64,000 nucleotides of DNA from Nocardioides sp. zg-DK7169 (GTDB lineage: Bacteria; Actinomycetota; Actinomycetes; Propionibacteriales; Nocardioidaceae), in the NCBI RefSeq assembly GCF_013155365.1, contig NZ_JABJRA010000009.1, positions 171,146 through 235,145 on the forward strand, given 5' to 3'. The notes beneath the pieces were generated by a model, which saw only the letters and a list, made by a program, of their open reading frames with translations, had not been told where the DNA came from and searched no databases. This document shows positions 24,003 through 34,938 of the stretch, piece after piece (the stretch's first letter is position 1; every line of letters starts with the position of its first letter). A program made the position numbers and the translations under genes.

Positions 24003-25049
24003 TCAGCCGGCGAGCAGGCGCAGTGTGGTCTCACGGGCGGGCGCGCTCGCCCGCGGGGCGCCCTCGTGGGCGGCCGCGACCGGGTGGACCATGACCTCGT
24101 CCACGCCGTGCTCCGCGGCCAGCGCGGCGATCCGCTCGCGGGCGGCGGCGGGCTCGTCGATCACCCAGCGCGCGGCCATCGCGTCGAGCAGCTGCTGGTG
24201 CGCCTCGGGGAGCACCACCTTCTCCGCGTCCTCGACGCTGATCTGCGAGGTGAGCGGCTGACCGGTGCGCAGCGAGAGCATCATCTGCAGCTGCGGCAGC
24301 GCGAGGCGGTAGGCCTCCTCGGCGGTCTCGGCGACGGAGGCGTTCACGGTCAGGAAGGTGCGCGGCTCCGCGAGCTCCGGCGAGGGCTGGAAGCCGGAGC
24401 GGTACAGCTCGAGCGCCTGCGCGGTGCCGGTGCCGGCGAAGTGGTGGGCGAAGACGTAGGGCATCCCCTTCTCCGCGGCCAGGCGCGCGGAGTAGTCGGA
24501 GGAGCCGAGCAGCCAGATGGTGGGGACCGAGGCGGCCGCGGGCGTCGCGTGCAGCACGTGGCGCCGACCCTGCACCGAGAGGCCCACGCCGGCGGTGTCC
24601 ATCATCGCCAGGACGTTGTCGACGTACTCGGGGAACCGGGCGACCGCCTCGTCACTCACTCCCCCGGCGCCGTGGCGCAGCGCCCAGGAGGTGACCGGGT
24701 CGGTGCCCGGCGCACGGCCGATGCCGAGGTCGATGCGACCGGGGTACGCCGCCTCGAGCAGCGCGAACTGCTCCGCGACGACCAGCGGGGCGTGGTTGGG
24801 CAGCATCACGCCGCCCGAGCCGACCCGGATCCGGCGGGTCGCGCCGGCGATCACACCGATCAGCACCGGCGGGTTGGTCGCGGCCACGGCCGGCATGTTG
24901 TGGTGCTCGGCGATCCAGTAGCGCTGGTAGCCGAGCTCGTCGGCGGTCCGGGCGAGCGAGATGCTCGCGGCCACCGCGTCGGCGGAGGTCTGGTCACCAC
25001 GGACGGGGACCAGGTCGAGCACGGACAGGGACGGGCGTGGGGCACTCAC
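24003..25049 (-). CDS. LLM class flavin-dependent oxidoreductase
   Basis: This 348-residue member of the luciferase-like monooxygenase superfamily belongs to the MsnO8-type single-component group, beginning SLSVLDLVPVRGDQTSADAV. Characteristic are RYWIAEHHNMPAVAATNPPV, GGVMLPNHAPLVVAEQFALL, GRIDLGIGRAPGTDP and IWLLGSSDYSARLAAEKGMPY. It should use FMN or F420; substrate unknown. It sits inside the ribosomal cluster between map and infA, which are normally adjacent, and is therefore an insertion in an otherwise standard order. Start GTG at 25049. Confidence 0.88.
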   Translation of the reverse strand: MSAPRPSLSVLDLVPVRGDQTSADAVAASISLARTADELGYQRYWIAEHHNMPAVAATNPPVLIGVIAGATRRIRVGSGGVMLPNHAPLVVAEQFALLEAAYPGRIDLGIGRAPGTDPVTSWALRHGAGGVSDEAVARFPEYVDNVLAMMDTAGVGLSVQGRRHVLHATPAAASVPTIWLLGSSDYSARLAAEKGMPYVFAHHFAGTGTAQALELYRSGFQPSPELAEPRTFLTVNASVAETAEEAYRLALPQLQMMLSLRTGQPLTSQISVEDAEKVVLPEAHQQLLDAMAARWVIDEPAAARERIAALAAEHGVDEVMVHPVAAAHEGAPRASAPARETTLRLLAG

Positions 25050-25142
25050 GGACGGGTCAACCCCCGCGGGTGGCCCGCTATTCCGAGGAGCGTGCGACGG
25101 CGGGCCGGTCCACGGGGCCCGGCCGGGCGACGAACGATGCGG

Positions 25143-25964
25143 TCAGTCCCGCCCGCCGTAGGGCACGCCGAGCGCGGTGAGCGCCTCGCGGCCGCCGTCC
25201 AGGGCGGTCAGCACCCACGCGCCCTCGGGCATCAGGGTGAAGGTGTGCTCGAAGTGCGCGGCCCACGTGCCGTCGGTGGTGACGACGGTCCACTCGTCCT
25301 CGAGGACGTCGGTCTCCTTGGTGCCGAGGGTGATCATCGGCTCCACCGCGAGCGCGAGCCCGCGGACCAGCTTGGGGCCGCGGCGGGCGCGCCCGAAGTT
25401 CGGGACGTTCGGCGGCAGGTGCATCTGCGAGCCGATGCCGTGCCCGACGTAGTCCTCGAGGATGCCGTAGCTGCCCTGGCTGCGCACGTGGGTCTCGATG
25501 GCGTGGGAGATGTCGGTGACCCGACCGCCCAGCCGCGCCGCGGCGATGCCGCGCCACATGGCCTCCTCGGTGACCCGCATCAGCTCGGTCACCTCGGCGG
25601 GCACCTCACCCACCGCGACCGTGATCGCGGAGTCGCCGTGCCAGCCGTCGACGATGGCGCCGCAGTCGATCGAGATCACGTCGCCCTCCGCCAGGACCCG
25701 CGGGCCGGGGATCCCGTGCACGACCTCGTCGTTGACCGACGCGCAGATCGAGGCGGGGAAGCCGTGGTAGCCGAGGAACGACGGGGTCGCACCCGCGCTG
25801 CGGATGCAGTCCTCCGCGAGCGCGTCGAGCTCGGCCGTGGTCACGCCGGCCCGGACCGAGGAGCGCAGCAGCTCCAGGGTCCGGCCGACGACCAGGCCGG
25901 CTCGACGCATCGCGTCGATCTGCTCGGGGGTCTTGATCTCCAGACCCCGGTCGAGGAAGCCCAT
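25143..25964 (-). CDS. map: Type I methionine aminopeptidase
   Basis: This is a 273-residue MetAP, which removes N-terminal Met co-translationally. Metal ligands are visible as Asp in SIDCGAIVDGWHGDSA (two Asp), His in GHGIGSQMHLPP, Glu in VEPMITLG and Glu in AHFEHTFTL; the substrate His is in GYHGFPASICAS. It starts 16 bp after adk in the secY-adk-map arrangement. The C terminus is followed by a 93-bp gap before the flavin oxidoreductase gene. Confidence 0.96.
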   Translation of the reverse strand: MGFLDRGLEIKTPEQIDAMRRAGLVVGRTLELLRSSVRAGVTTAELDALAEDCIRSAGATPSFLGYHGFPASICASVNDEVVHGIPGPRVLAEGDVISIDCGAIVDGWHGDSAITVAVGEVPAEVTELMRVTEEAMWRGIAAARLGGRVTDISHAIETHVRSQGSYGILEDYVGHGIGSQMHLPPNVPNFGRARRGPKLVRGLALAVEPMITLGTKETDVLEDEWTVVTTDGTWAAHFEHTFTLMPEGAWVLTALDGGREALTALGVPYGGRD

Positions 25965-25980
25965 CTGCGGTGCGGTCCGA

Positions 25981-26556
25981 TCAGCTCTGGGTGACGTCGT
26001 CGAGCGCGGCGAACAGACGTCCGGTCACCTCGGCGACCTCGCCCATGCCGTCGACCTCGCGGAGGATGCCGCGCTCGCGGTAGACGTCGATCAGCGGCTC
26101 GGTCTGCTCGGCGTACACCTCCTGGCGGCGCCGGATGACGTCCTCGGTGTCGTCGGCGCGACCCTCGACCTGGGCCCGCTGGAGCAGCCGGCTGACGATC
26201 TCGTCCTGGTCGACCGTGAGCACGACGACGGCGTCGAGCTCGTGGCCGGTGTGGGAGATCATCGCGTCGAGCTCCTCGACCTGGGCGAGCGTGCGCGGGT
26301 AGCCGTCGAGCAGGAAGCCCGGCTTCGCGTCGTCCTCGGCGATGCGGTCGCGGACCATGAGGTTGGTGACCTCGTCCGGCACGTACTCGCCGGCGTCCAT
26401 GTAGCGCTTGGCCTCGACACCGAGAGGCGTGCCCTCGGAGACGTTGCGGCGGAAGATGTCGCCGGTGGAGATCGCGGGGATGCCGAAGTGCTCGGCGATG
26501 TGCGTGGCCTGAGTGCCCTTACCGGCTCCGGGCGGGCCCATGATGATCAGTCGCAT
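25981..26556 (-). CDS. adk: Adenylate kinase
   Basis: This is a 191-residue short-form adenylate kinase, converting ATP and AMP to 2 ADP. The P-loop [10 protein letters not shown] is at 7-16, AMP-binding segments are [10 protein letters not shown] and [13 protein letters not shown], and the lid is the short type ([18 protein letters not shown]) without a zinc site. The secY stop and adk start are separated by a single base. Confidence 0.96.
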   Translation of the reverse strand: MRLIIMGPPGAGKGTQATHIAEHFGIPAISTGDIFRRNVSEGTPLGVEAKRYMDAGEYVPDEVTNLMVRDRIAEDDAKPGFLLDGYPRTLAQVEELDAMISHTGHELDAVVVLTVDQDEIVSRLLQRAQVEGRADDTEDVIRRRQEVYAEQTEPLIDVYRERGILREVDGMGEVAEVTGRLFAALDDVTQS

Positions 26557-26557
26557 T

Positions 26558-27853
<1,296 letters not shown>

Positions 27854-28066
27854 GAGACGATCCTCTTTCCTCAGCAAAAGATCAGGGCCCCTGCGCCAAC
27901 CGGCGGGAAACCCCGGGAAGCCTAACAGGGGACGTACAGGGAGATGCGGTCGACGGCGCTCTTCGTGACTATCCGTTCGAACTGCTCAGCCGGCCTGGCC
28001 GGTCGGCGTCCCACCCGCAGGTACGACGGGGAACGCGGGATGAGCCACAGCGTAGGGCTCACCGGG

Positions 28067-28114
28067 AAACACAGAGGGCGCGGCCCGGCTGCTGAGAGCA
28101 GCCCGACCGCGCCC
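28067..28114 (-). terminator. Intrinsic terminator after rplO
   Basis: On the minus strand GGGCGCGG pairs with CCGCGCCC and, inside it, GGCTGCT pairs with AGCAGCC around a 3-nt loop (forward 28076-28114). The U-rich TCTGTGTTT follows (forward 28067-28075). It should stop most transcription between the spc block and secY. Confidence 0.82.
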
Positions 28115-28130
28115 TTGGTGCGACAACGTG

Positions 28131-28571
28131 TCAGACGAGCGAGGTGGTCCCGCCCGCGGACTCGATCTTCGACTTGGCCGACGCCGAGAACGCCTGGGCG
28201 CTCACGTCGACCTTCACCGAGATCTCGCCCTGGCCGAGCACCTTGACCGGCTGGCCCTTGCGGACCGCGCCACGCGCGACGAGCTCGTCGACGGTGACGG
28301 TGCCACCCTCGGGGAAGAGCTCGTTGAGCTTGTCGAGGTTCACGACCTGGAACTCCACCTTGAAGGGGTTCTTGAACCCCTTCAGCTTGGGGAGCCGCAT
28401 GTGGATCGGCATCTGGCCACCCTCGAAGGCGACCGGAACCTGGTAGCGAGCCTTGGTGCCCTTGGTACCGCGGCCCGAGGTCTTGCCCTTGGAGGCCTCA
28501 CCACGACCCACGCGGGTCTTGGCGGTCTTGGCTCCGGGGGCCGGACGCAGGTGGTGCAGCTTGAGCGTCAT
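28131..28571 (-). CDS. rplO: 50S ribosomal protein L15
   Basis: This is a 146-residue L15, a 23S rRNA binding protein needed late in 50S assembly. The Gly/Lys-rich N terminus ([20 protein letters not shown]) and the C-terminal globular part ending [15 protein letters not shown] are complete. It is the last gene before the terminator at 28076-28114, and its ATG is 1 bp beyond the rpmD stop. Confidence 0.97.
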   Translation of the reverse strand: MTLKLHHLRPAPGAKTAKTRVGRGEASKGKTSGRGTKGTKARYQVPVAFEGGQMPIHMRLPKLKGFKNPFKVEFQVVNLDKLNELFPEGGTVTVDELVARGAVRKGQPVKVLGQGEISVKVDVSAQAFSASAKSKIESAGGTTSLV

Positions 28572-28572
28572 G

Positions 28573-28755
28573 TCAGTCGACCTCCTCGACCGTCACCAGG
28601 TGACGGACCGTGTTGACCATGCCGCGGATCTCCGGGCGGTCTTCCTTGACGACCACGTCGCCGATCCGCTTGAGACCGAGCGTGCGCAGGGTCTCGCGCT
28701 GGTTCTTCTTCAGACCGACGAGGCCACGGTTCTGCTGGACCTTCAGCTGGGCCAT
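28573..28755 (-). CDS. rpmD: 50S ribosomal protein L30
   Basis: This is a 60-residue L30, with the typical [20 protein letters not shown] and [20 protein letters not shown]. Its ATG overlaps the last base of the rpsE stop, and the rplO start follows its stop by 1 bp. The three genes are therefore translationally linked. Confidence 0.97.
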   Translation of the reverse strand: MAQLKVQQNRGLVGLKKNQRETLRTLGLKRIGDVVVKEDRPEIRGMVNTVRHLVTVEEVD

Positions 28756-29369
28756 CAGGAGACACCCCCTGCCGTCGCGATGCCCTCGGCGCGAGCCTTG
28801 AGCAGCGCGGCCGGGGCGACGGACTCGACCGGAAGACCACGACGGGCCGCAACGGCCTCGGGCTCCTCCAGCATCCGCAGCGCCTCGACGGTCGCGTGGA
28901 CGATGTTGATCTGGTTCGACGACCCGAGCGACTTGCTCAGGATGTCGTGGATGCCGGCGCACTCCAGCACCGCACGCACCGGGCCACCGGCGATGACACC
29001 GGTACCAGGGGCGGCAGGACGCAGCATGACGACGCCAGCCGCCTTCTCGCCCTGCACCGGGTGCGGGATGGTGCCCTGGACGCGAGGGACGCGGAAGAAT
29101 GCCTTCTTCGCCTCCTCGACGCCCTTGGCGATCGCTGCCGGGACTTCCTTGGCCTTGCCGTAGCCGACGCCGACCAGACCGTCGCCGTCACCGACGACCA
29201 CGAGGGCGGTGAAGCTGAAGCGACGACCACCCTTCACGACCTTGGCGACACGGTTGATCGCAACGACGCGCTCGATGTAGGCGGTCTTGTCAGCAGCCTG
29301 GCCGCCGCGACGGTCGTCGCGATTGCCTCGGCGCTCGCCACCGCGCTGTCCGCGCTGGGCTCCGCTCAT
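28755..29369 (-). CDS. rpsE: 30S ribosomal protein S5
   Basis: This is a 204-residue S5 of the mRNA entry channel and decoding fidelity region. The conserved domains start at [20 protein letters not shown]. They are preceded by about 30 residues rich in Arg and Gly ([20 protein letters not shown]), a presumably disordered basic extension also found in other actinobacteria. It overlaps rpmD by 1 bp and follows rplR by 37 bp. Confidence 0.97.
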   Translation of the reverse strand: MSGAQRGQRGGERRGNRDDRRGGQAADKTAYIERVVAINRVAKVVKGGRRFSFTALVVVGDGDGLVGVGYGKAKEVPAAIAKGVEEAKKAFFRVPRVQGTIPHPVQGEKAAGVVMLRPAAPGTGVIAGGPVRAVLECAGIHDILSKSLGSSNQINIVHATVEALRMLEEPEAVAARRGLPVESVAPAALLKARAEGIATAGGVS

Positions 29370-29406
29370 GAGACTGTTCCTCTTCTCTCTCTTGCAGCTC
29401 TTGCGA

Positions 29407-29790
29407 TCAGAAGGTCAGGCCGCCCTCGCGGGCGCCGTCGGCCAGGGCCGCGATGCGGCCGTGGTACTTGTTGCCGGCACGGTCGAAGACCACGCCGTCG
29501 ACTCCGGCCGCCTTGGCGCGCTCAGCAACGAGCTCGCCGACCTTCTTCGCCTTCGCGGTCTTGTCACCGTCGAAGGCCCGCAGGTCCGCCTCGAGCGTGG
29601 ACGCCGAGACGAGGGTCTTGCCGACGAGGTCGTCGACAACCTGAGCGGACATGTGCTTGGCCGACCGGGTCACGACCAGGCGCGGACGCTCGGCAGTGCC
29701 CTGGAGCTTCTTGCGGCCCCGGACCTGCCGACGCAGACGCGACTTGACGCGCGACGCGGTGTGCTTGTTGTTCGAAAGCGAGATCGCCAT
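29407..29790 (-). CDS. rplR: 50S ribosomal protein L18
   Basis: This 127-residue L18 binds 5S rRNA with L5. The sequence starts [20 protein letters not shown] and ends [21 protein letters not shown] chose the ATG at 29790, which overlaps the rplF stop (TGATG), rather than the GTG just upstream. Confidence 0.97.
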   Translation of the reverse strand: MAISLSNNKHTASRVKSRLRRQVRGRKKLQGTAERPRLVVTRSAKHMSAQVVDDLVGKTLVSASTLEADLRAFDGDKTAKAKKVGELVAERAKAAGVDGVVFDRAGNKYHGRIAALADGAREGGLTF

Positions 29791-30329
29791 CACTTACCAG
29801 CCTTTCCGACCTTGCGGCGGACGTTCTCGCCGGCGTACCGGACACCCTTGCCCTTGTACGGCTCGGGCTTGCGGAGCTTGCGAATGTTGGCGGCGACCTC
29901 ACCGACGAGCTGCTTGTCGATGCCCTGGACGCCGAACTTGGTGGGACCGTCGACGGCGAAGGTGATGCCCTCCGGCGCGTCGAAGATGATCGGGTGGGAG
30001 TACCCGAGCTGGAACTCCACCTGGGTCGGCGTCTTCGGGAGGACGCGGTAACCGACGCCCACGATCTCCAGACGCTTCTCGTAGCCGTCGGTGACACCGA
30101 CGACCATGTTGTTGACCAGCGTGCGAGTCAGGCCGTGGAGGGCCTTGCTCGTGCGCTCGTCGTCGGGGCGCTTGACGTCCAGGACGCCATCACCCTTCTC
30201 GACGGTGATCGGGGCCGCCACCGTGTGGGTCAGGGTCCCCTTGGGGCCCTTGACCGTCACGACTGCGCCGTCGACCGAAACATCCACACCGGACGGGACC
30301 GGGACGGGGAGCTTGCCAATACGCGACAT
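29790..30329 (-). CDS. rplF: 50S ribosomal protein L6
   Basis: This is a 179-residue L6 with two related alpha/beta domains, located near the factor-binding region and sarcin-ricin loop. It starts [19 protein letters not shown] and ends with the conserved [20 protein letters not shown]. The ATG at 30329 gives the family start; an upstream in-frame GTG would add 19 unconserved residues. Confidence 0.97.
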   Translation of the reverse strand: MSRIGKLPVPVPSGVDVSVDGAVVTVKGPKGTLTHTVAAPITVEKGDGVLDVKRPDDERTSKALHGLTRTLVNNMVVGVTDGYEKRLEIVGVGYRVLPKTPTQVEFQLGYSHPIIFDAPEGITFAVDGPTKFGVQGIDKQLVGEVAANIRKLRKPEPYKGKGVRYAGENVRRKVGKAGK

Positions 30330-30357
30330 GCTGTCTTCTCTCCTTACGGTCTCGTCG

Positions 30358-30765
30358 TCACCAGACGTAGGCGAGGACTTCCCCACCCACGCCCTTCTGG
30401 TTGGCCTGTCGGTCGGTCAGCAGGCCCTGGCTGGTCGAGATGATCGCGACCCCCAGGCCGCCGAGCACCTTCGGGAGACCCGTGTGCTTGGCGTAGACCC
30501 GCAGACCGGGCTTGCTGATGCGGCGCACGCCAGCGATGGAACGCTCGCGGCTGCGGCCGTACTTCAGGGTGATGGTCAGCGTCTTGCCGACCTCGCCCTC
30601 GGGAGCGTCCGCGACGTCGTAGGAGGTGATGTAGCCCTCCTGCTTGAGGATGTCCGCAACGCCCTGCTTGAGCTTGCTGTAGGGCATGGACACCGAGTCG
30701 TGGTACGCCTGGTTGGCATTGCGCAGACGCGTGAGCATGTCTGCGATCGGGTCAGTCATCGTCAT
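30358..30765 (-). CDS. rpsH: 30S ribosomal protein S8
   Basis: This 135-residue S8 binds the central domain of 16S rRNA and in many bacteria is the translational repressor of the spc operon. The conserved start is [20 protein letters not shown] and the end is [25 protein letters not shown]. It is 86 bp downstream of rpsN and 28 bp upstream of rplF. Confidence 0.97.
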   Translation of the reverse strand: MTMTDPIADMLTRLRNANQAYHDSVSMPYSKLKQGVADILKQEGYITSYDVADAPEGEVGKTLTITLKYGRSRERSIAGVRRISKPGLRVYAKHTGLPKVLGGLGVAIISTSQGLLTDRQANQKGVGGEVLAYVW

Positions 30766-30850
30766 GGCCGTGAGGCCCTTTCTCCACCGTGGTTTCGCAC
30801 CTGCACCTCAGATGCGACCTGCAGCGACTTGTGTGTGAAGTGAGGAATGG

Positions 30851-31036
30851 TCACCAGGAGGACTTGGTCACGCCGGGCAGCTCGCCACGGTGCGCCATTT
30901 CCCGCAGGCAGATGCGGCAGAGCCCGAACTTGCGGTAGACGGCCTTGGGCCGGCCGCAACGCTGGCAGCGGGTGTAGCCACGCACCGCGAACTTCGGCTT
31001 GCGGGCGGCCTTGACCTTGAGAGCGGTCTTCGCCAT
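30851..31036 (-). CDS. rpsN: 30S ribosomal protein S14, zinc-type
   Basis: This is a 61-residue short S14 (type Z). The zinc ligands are Cys24, Cys27, Cys40 and Cys43 in CQRCGRP and [13 protein letters not shown]. The location between rplE and rpsH is standard. The short zinc form is the main S14; a zinc-free paralogue, if any, would be elsewhere and Zur-controlled. Confidence 0.97.
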
Positions 31037-31037
31037 G

Positions 31038-31604
31038 TCAGTTCTCCTTGAACGGGAAGCCGAGCTTCTTCAGCAGGGCGCGACCCTCGTCGTCGTTGGT
31101 GGCCGTGGTGACGATGGTGATGTCCATGCCACGCGAGCGGTCGATCTTGTCCTGGTTGATCTCGTGGAACATGACCTGCTCGGTGAGACCGAAGGTGTAG
31201 TTGCCGCGACCGTCGAACTGCTTCGGGGAGAGACCGCGGAAGTCGCGGATCCGGGGCAGCGCCAGCGAGAGCAGGCGGTCCAGGAACTCCCACATGCGGT
31301 CGCCGCGCAGCGTGGTGTGCGCACCGATCGGCATGCCCTCGCGCAGCTTGAACTGCGCGATGGACTTGCGGGCCTTCGTGACCAGCGGCTTCTGGCCGGT
31401 GATCGCGGTGAGGTCCCTGACCGCACCCTCGATCAGCTTCGAGTCACGAGCAGCCTCGCCGACACCCATGTTGACCACGATCTTGACCAGGCCGGGCACC
31501 TGCATGACGTTCTTGATCTCGAACTCGGACTGAAGCGCCGGGAGGATCTCCTCGCGGTACCTCGTCTTCAGACGCGGCGTCGCGTTCGTCTGGGTCTCGG
31601 TCAT
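31038..31604 (-). CDS. rplE: 50S ribosomal protein L5
   Basis: This 188-residue L5 binds 5S rRNA and contacts the P-site tRNA. Conserved stretches are [40 protein letters not shown] and [19 protein letters not shown]. The rplX stop overlaps its start by 1 bp and rpsN starts 1 bp after its stop. Confidence 0.97.
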
Positions 31605-31972
31605 CAGATTTCCTTGCCGGTCTTGCGCGAGATGCGAACGCTGCGCTGAGCGGTGTACGTCGAACCGTCGGGACGGCGCTTGGTGACCTCGTCACGGCGG
31701 AAGCCGATCCGGGTCACGCCGTCGTCCTCGACCAGCATGACGTTCGAGACGTGGATCGGGGCCTCGGCGGTGATGATGCCACCGGTGTTGCCGGCGCGAC
31801 CGCCCTGGTTCACGACCTTGGTGTGCTTCTTGACGCGGTTGACACCCTCGACGATCACCCGCTGCTCCTCGCGGAGCACCTGGATGACCTTGCCTTCGGC
31901 GCCCTTGTCCTTGCCAGCGATCACCTTGACGGTGTCGCCCTTCTTGATGTTGACCGACGGGTTCTTGGCCAT
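31604..31972 (-). CDS. rplX: 50S ribosomal protein L24
   Basis: This is a 122-residue L24, an assembly initiator of the 50S subunit. The KOW motif is [21 protein letters not shown] chose the ATG at 31972, which overlaps the rplN stop, over an in-frame GTG one codon up. Length is normal for actinobacteria. Confidence 0.97.
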   Translation of the reverse strand: MAKNPSVNIKKGDTVKVIAGKDKGAEGKVIQVLREEQRVIVEGVNRVKKHTKVVNQGGRAGNTGGIITAEAPIHVSNVMLVEDDGVTRIGFRRDEVTKRRPDGSTYTAQRSVRISRKTGKEI

Positions 31973-32340
31973 CACAGCACCTCCGGGGCGAGCGAGATGA
32001 TCTTCATGAACTTCTTCTCGCGCAGCTCGCGGCCCACGGGGCCGAAGATGCGGGTGCCGCGGGGCTCGCCGTCGTTCTTCAGAATGACGGCGGCGTTCTC
32101 GTCGAAACGGATGTACGAGCCGTCGGGACGGCGACGCTCCTTGACGGTGCGCACGATGACGGCCTTGACGACGTCACCCTTCTTCACGTTGCCACCGGGG
32201 ATCGCGTCCTTGACGGTCGCGACGATGACGTCGCCGATGCCGGCGTAGCGCCGACCAGAGCCACCGAGAACACGGATGCAGAGGATTTCCTTTGCACCGG
32301 TGTTGTCGGCGACCTTGAGTCGCGACTCCTGCTGGATCAT
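31972..32340 (-). CDS. rplN: 50S ribosomal protein L14
   Basis: This 122-residue L14 lies at the subunit interface and binds the silencing factor RsfS. It is conserved from [20 protein letters not shown] to [12 protein letters not shown] 97-bp gap with no ORF separates it from rpsQ. It often marks the junction of the S10 and spc operons. Confidence 0.97.
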   Translation of the reverse strand: MIQQESRLKVADNTGAKEILCIRVLGGSGRRYAGIGDVIVATVKDAIPGGNVKKGDVVKAVIVRTVKERRRPDGSYIRFDENAAVILKNDGEPRGTRIFGPVGRELREKKFMKIISLAPEVL

Positions 32341-32437
32341 TGTTTCTCCTGGTTGTCGAGCTGGTTCTCGCGGTCTCGACGGACCGCGAGCCTGGCCGAA
32401 CTAGTGGGTGGGTCCTCGCCTGCGAAGGCGAAGTGAC

Positions 32438-32713
32438 TTACTTGGCCTTCTCGAGGATCTCGATGACGCGCCAGCGCTTCGTCGCCGACAGCGGGCGGGT
32501 CTCCATGAGGAGGACCCGGTCGCCGATGCCGCAGGCGTTGGCCTCGTCGTGCGCCTTCAGCTTGCTGGTCTTGCGCAGCACCTTGCCGTACAGCGCGTGC
32601 TTCACGCGGTCCTCGACGGACACGACCACGGTCTTGTCCATCTTGTCGCTGACGACCAGGCCCTCGCGGACCTTGCGGGCCTTGCGGTCCGCGGTCGGGG
32701 TCTGCTCGCTCAT
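32438..32713 (-). CDS. rpsQ: 30S ribosomal protein S17
   Basis: This is a 91-residue S17, a primary binding protein of the OB fold. Motifs are [20 protein letters not shown] and [20 protein letters not shown]. Its start overlaps the rpmC end by 4 bp (ATGA). It is the last gene of the S10 block. Confidence 0.97.
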   Translation of the reverse strand: MSEQTPTADRKARKVREGLVVSDKMDKTVVVSVEDRVKHALYGKVLRKTSKLKAHDEANACGIGDRVLLMETRPLSATKRWRVIEILEKAK

Positions 32714-32952
32714 GCGGCACCATCCTCGTTCGACTCGTTGCTGCCCGCGGCGGAGCGGATGCCGAGCTCGCGCTCGCGCACCACGGTGTAGATCCGGGCA
32801 ATGTCCTTCTTGACCGCACGCAGGCGGCCGTGGCTCTCCAGCTGACCGGTCGCGGCCTGGAAGCGGAGGTTGAACAGCTCCTCCTTGGCCTCGCGGAGCT
32901 TGGCCTCCAGGTCGACGTCGTTCAGCTCGTCGAGCTCGTGAGCGTTAGCCAT
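32710..32952 (-). CDS. rpmC: 50S ribosomal protein L29
   Basis: This is an 80-residue L29, a two-helix protein at the exit tunnel where SRP and trigger factor dock. The core is [20 protein letters not shown], with a C-terminal tail of about 18 residues ([15 protein letters not shown]) beyond the usual end. It overlaps rplP by 1 bp and rpsQ by 4 bp. Confidence 0.97.
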   Translation of the reverse strand: MANAHELDELNDVDLEAKLREAKEELFNLRFQAATGQLESHGRLRAVKKDIARIYTVVRERELGIRSAAGSNESNEDGAA

Positions 32953-33371
32953 CAGAAGTCGCCCGCCTCTCGGGAGATGAACCGGCACTTCATCGGGAGC
33001 TTGTGCATCGCCCGGCGCATGGCCTCGCGGGCGACGTCCTCGGTGACACCGGAGAGTTCGAACATGACGCGACCGGGCTTGACGTTCGCGACCCACCACT
33101 CGGGCGAGCCCTTACCGGAACCCATGCGGGTCTCGGCGGGCTTCTTGGTCAGCGGGCGGTCGGGGTAGATGTTGATCCACACCTTGCCACCACGCTTGAT
33201 GTGGCGGGTCATCGCGATACGCGCCGACTCGATCTGGCGGTTGGTCACGTAGTGGCCCTCGACCGCCTGGATGCCGAAGTCGCCGAAGGCGAGCTTCGTG
33301 CCACCCTTCGCCGCACCGGTCCGCTTGGGGTGGTGCTGCTTGCGGTGCTTGACACGACGGGGCATCAGCAT
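32952..33371 (-). CDS. rplP: 50S ribosomal protein L16
   Basis: This is a 139-residue L16, which helps position the A-site tRNA. Conserved stretches are [20 protein letters not shown] and [13 protein letters not shown] [20 protein letters not shown]. The ATG at 33371 has GGAGGG about 8 nt upstream, favouring the start MLMPRRV over the internal ATG. Confidence 0.97.
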   Translation of the reverse strand: MLMPRRVKHRKQHHPKRTGAAKGGTKLAFGDFGIQAVEGHYVTNRQIESARIAMTRHIKRGGKVWINIYPDRPLTKKPAETRMGSGKGSPEWWVANVKPGRVMFELSGVTEDVAREAMRRAMHKLPMKCRFISREAGDF

Positions 33372-33374
33372 GGG

Positions 33375-34220
33375 TCAGCCCTCCTTGGGGGTCTCAGCCG
33401 AGGGGGTCGCCAGGGCGGTGTCGCCACCGGCCGGCGCCTCGGTCACGGCAGGGGAACCCTCGCCACCGCGGTCCGCACGCGTCGGACGCTCGCCGCGCGA
33501 GCCACGGCTCGGGCGCTCGCCACCGCGCTGCGGGCGGCCACCGCGACCGGGAACACCGGCGCGGGCAGCGGCCTGGGCCTGGCGCTCGGCACGGGAGCCG
33601 GCGACCTCGCCCTTGTAGATCCAGACCTTCACGCCGATGCGGCCGAAGGTCGTCTTGGCCTCGTAGAAGCCGTAGTCGATGTCCGCACGCAGGGTGTGCA
33701 GCGGCACGCGGCCCTCGCGGTAGAACTCGGTGCGCGACATCTCGGCGCCGTTGAGTCGACCGGAGCACTGGATCCGGATGCCCTTGGCACCCGAGCGCAT
33801 CGTGGTCTGCATGGCCTTGCGCATGGCGCGGCGGAACTGCACGCGACCGGCGAGCTGCTCGGCGACACCCTGGGCGACCAGCTGGGCGTCCATCTCGGGG
33901 CTCTTGACCTCGAGGATGTTCAGCTGGACCTGCTTGCCCGTGAGCTTCTCGAGCTCACCGCGGATGCGGTCGGCCTCGGCGCCACGGCGACCGATGACGA
34001 TGCCCGGGCGCGCCGTGTGGATGTCCACGCGGACGCGGTCACGGGTGCGCTCGATCTCGACCTTGGCGATACCGGCCCGCTCCATGCCCTTCGAGAGCAG
34101 CTTGCGGATGGCGACGTCCTCGCCGACGTACGACTTGTACAGCTTGTCGGCGTACCAGCGGGACTTGTGGTCCGTGGAGATACCGAGGCGGAAGCCGTTC
34201 GGGTTGATCTTCTGGCCCAT
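33375..34220 (-). CDS. rpsC: 30S ribosomal protein S3
   Basis: This is a 281-residue S3 with the N-terminal KH domain ([20 protein letters not shown]) and a C-terminal domain ending near [13 protein letters not shown] [12 protein letters not shown] (residue about 213). The remaining 65 residues are an Arg/Gly-rich then acidic extension ([20 protein letters not shown]), long compared with E. coli S3 and typical of actinobacteria. S3 forms the mRNA entry channel with S4 and S5. It overlaps rplV by 1 bp. Confidence 0.97.
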   Translation of the reverse strand: MGQKINPNGFRLGISTDHKSRWYADKLYKSYVGEDVAIRKLLSKGMERAGIAKVEIERTRDRVRVDIHTARPGIVIGRRGAEADRIRGELEKLTGKQVQLNILEVKSPEMDAQLVAQGVAEQLAGRVQFRRAMRKAMQTTMRSGAKGIRIQCSGRLNGAEMSRTEFYREGRVPLHTLRADIDYGFYEAKTTFGRIGVKVWIYKGEVAGSRAERQAQAAARAGVPGRGGRPQRGGERPSRGSRGERPTRADRGGEGSPAVTEAPAGGDTALATPSAETPKEG

Positions 34221-34645
34221 CAGGCCTTCCGTCCCTTCTTCTCAGCGACCACGGCGGCCGGCTGGACCGCCAGCGTGATGTGGCTGGTGCGCTTGTTGAT
34301 ACGCGTCGCGCGCCCCTGGGCACGCGGACGCCAGCGCTTCATGGTCGGGCCCTCGTCCACACGGGCGACGGAGACGACCAGGTCACCGCGGTCGAGACCC
34401 TCAGTGGTCTCGGCGTTGGCGACGGCGCTCTCCAGCACCTTGTAGATGGTCTCCGAGGCGGCCTGCGGCGCGAACTGCAGCAGCGCCAGGGCCTCGTCGA
34501 CGGGCATGCCGCGGACGAGGTCGACGACGCGGCGGGCCTTCATCGGGGTGATCCGCACGAAGCGGGCGCTCGCGAAGGCACCCTGCTCGTCGCCGAGCAG
34601 CGACTCGCGGCGGGCGCTCGTGCGCTGACGCTCAGTGGTGCTCAT
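34220..34645 (-). CDS. rplV: 50S ribosomal protein L22
   Basis: This is a 141-residue L22. Its beta hairpin, which reaches into the exit tunnel and can confer macrolide resistance when altered, is [20 protein letters not shown], with no obvious insertion or deletion. It has an N-terminal extension of about 25 residues ([20 protein letters not shown]). Its start overlaps rpsS by 4 bp. Confidence 0.97.
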   Translation of the reverse strand: MSTTERQRTSARRESLLGDEQGAFASARFVRITPMKARRVVDLVRGMPVDEALALLQFAPQAASETIYKVLESAVANAETTEGLDRGDLVVSVARVDEGPTMKRWRPRAQGRATRINKRTSHITLAVQPAAVVAEKKGRKA

Positions 34646-34923
34646 CGACGACGTCCCTTCCGGTCTTCCTTGACGTGCCCGCGGTAAGTGCGGGTCGGGG
34701 CGAACTCGCCCAGCTTGTGGCCGACCATCGAGTCGGTCACGAAGACCGGGACGTGCTTGCGGCCGTCGTGGACGGCGATGGTGTGGCCGATCATCGAGGG
34801 GATGATCATCGACCGGCGCGACCACGTCTTGATGACGTTGTGGCTCCCCTTGTCGTTCTCGGCATCCACCTTCTTGAGGAGGTGGCCGTCGACAAAGGGG
34901 CCCTTCTTCAGGCTGCGAGGCAT
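34642..34923 (-). CDS. rpsS: 30S ribosomal protein S19
   Basis: This is a 93-residue S19 of the small-subunit head, partner of S13. It runs from [20 protein letters not shown] to the basic tail [15 protein letters not shown]. It overlaps rplV by 4 bp and follows rplB by 15 bp. Confidence 0.97.
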   Translation of the reverse strand: MPRSLKKGPFVDGHLLKKVDAENDKGSHNVIKTWSRRSMIIPSMIGHTIAVHDGRKHVPVFVTDSMVGHKLGEFAPTRTYRGHVKEDRKGRRR

Positions 34924-34938
34924 CTGTCTACTTCCCTA

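Noticed and set aside
33003..34445. Long plus-strand frame opposite rpsC and rplV
   Set aside because: It overlaps essential ribosomal protein genes, has no domain, and has no ribosome binding site.
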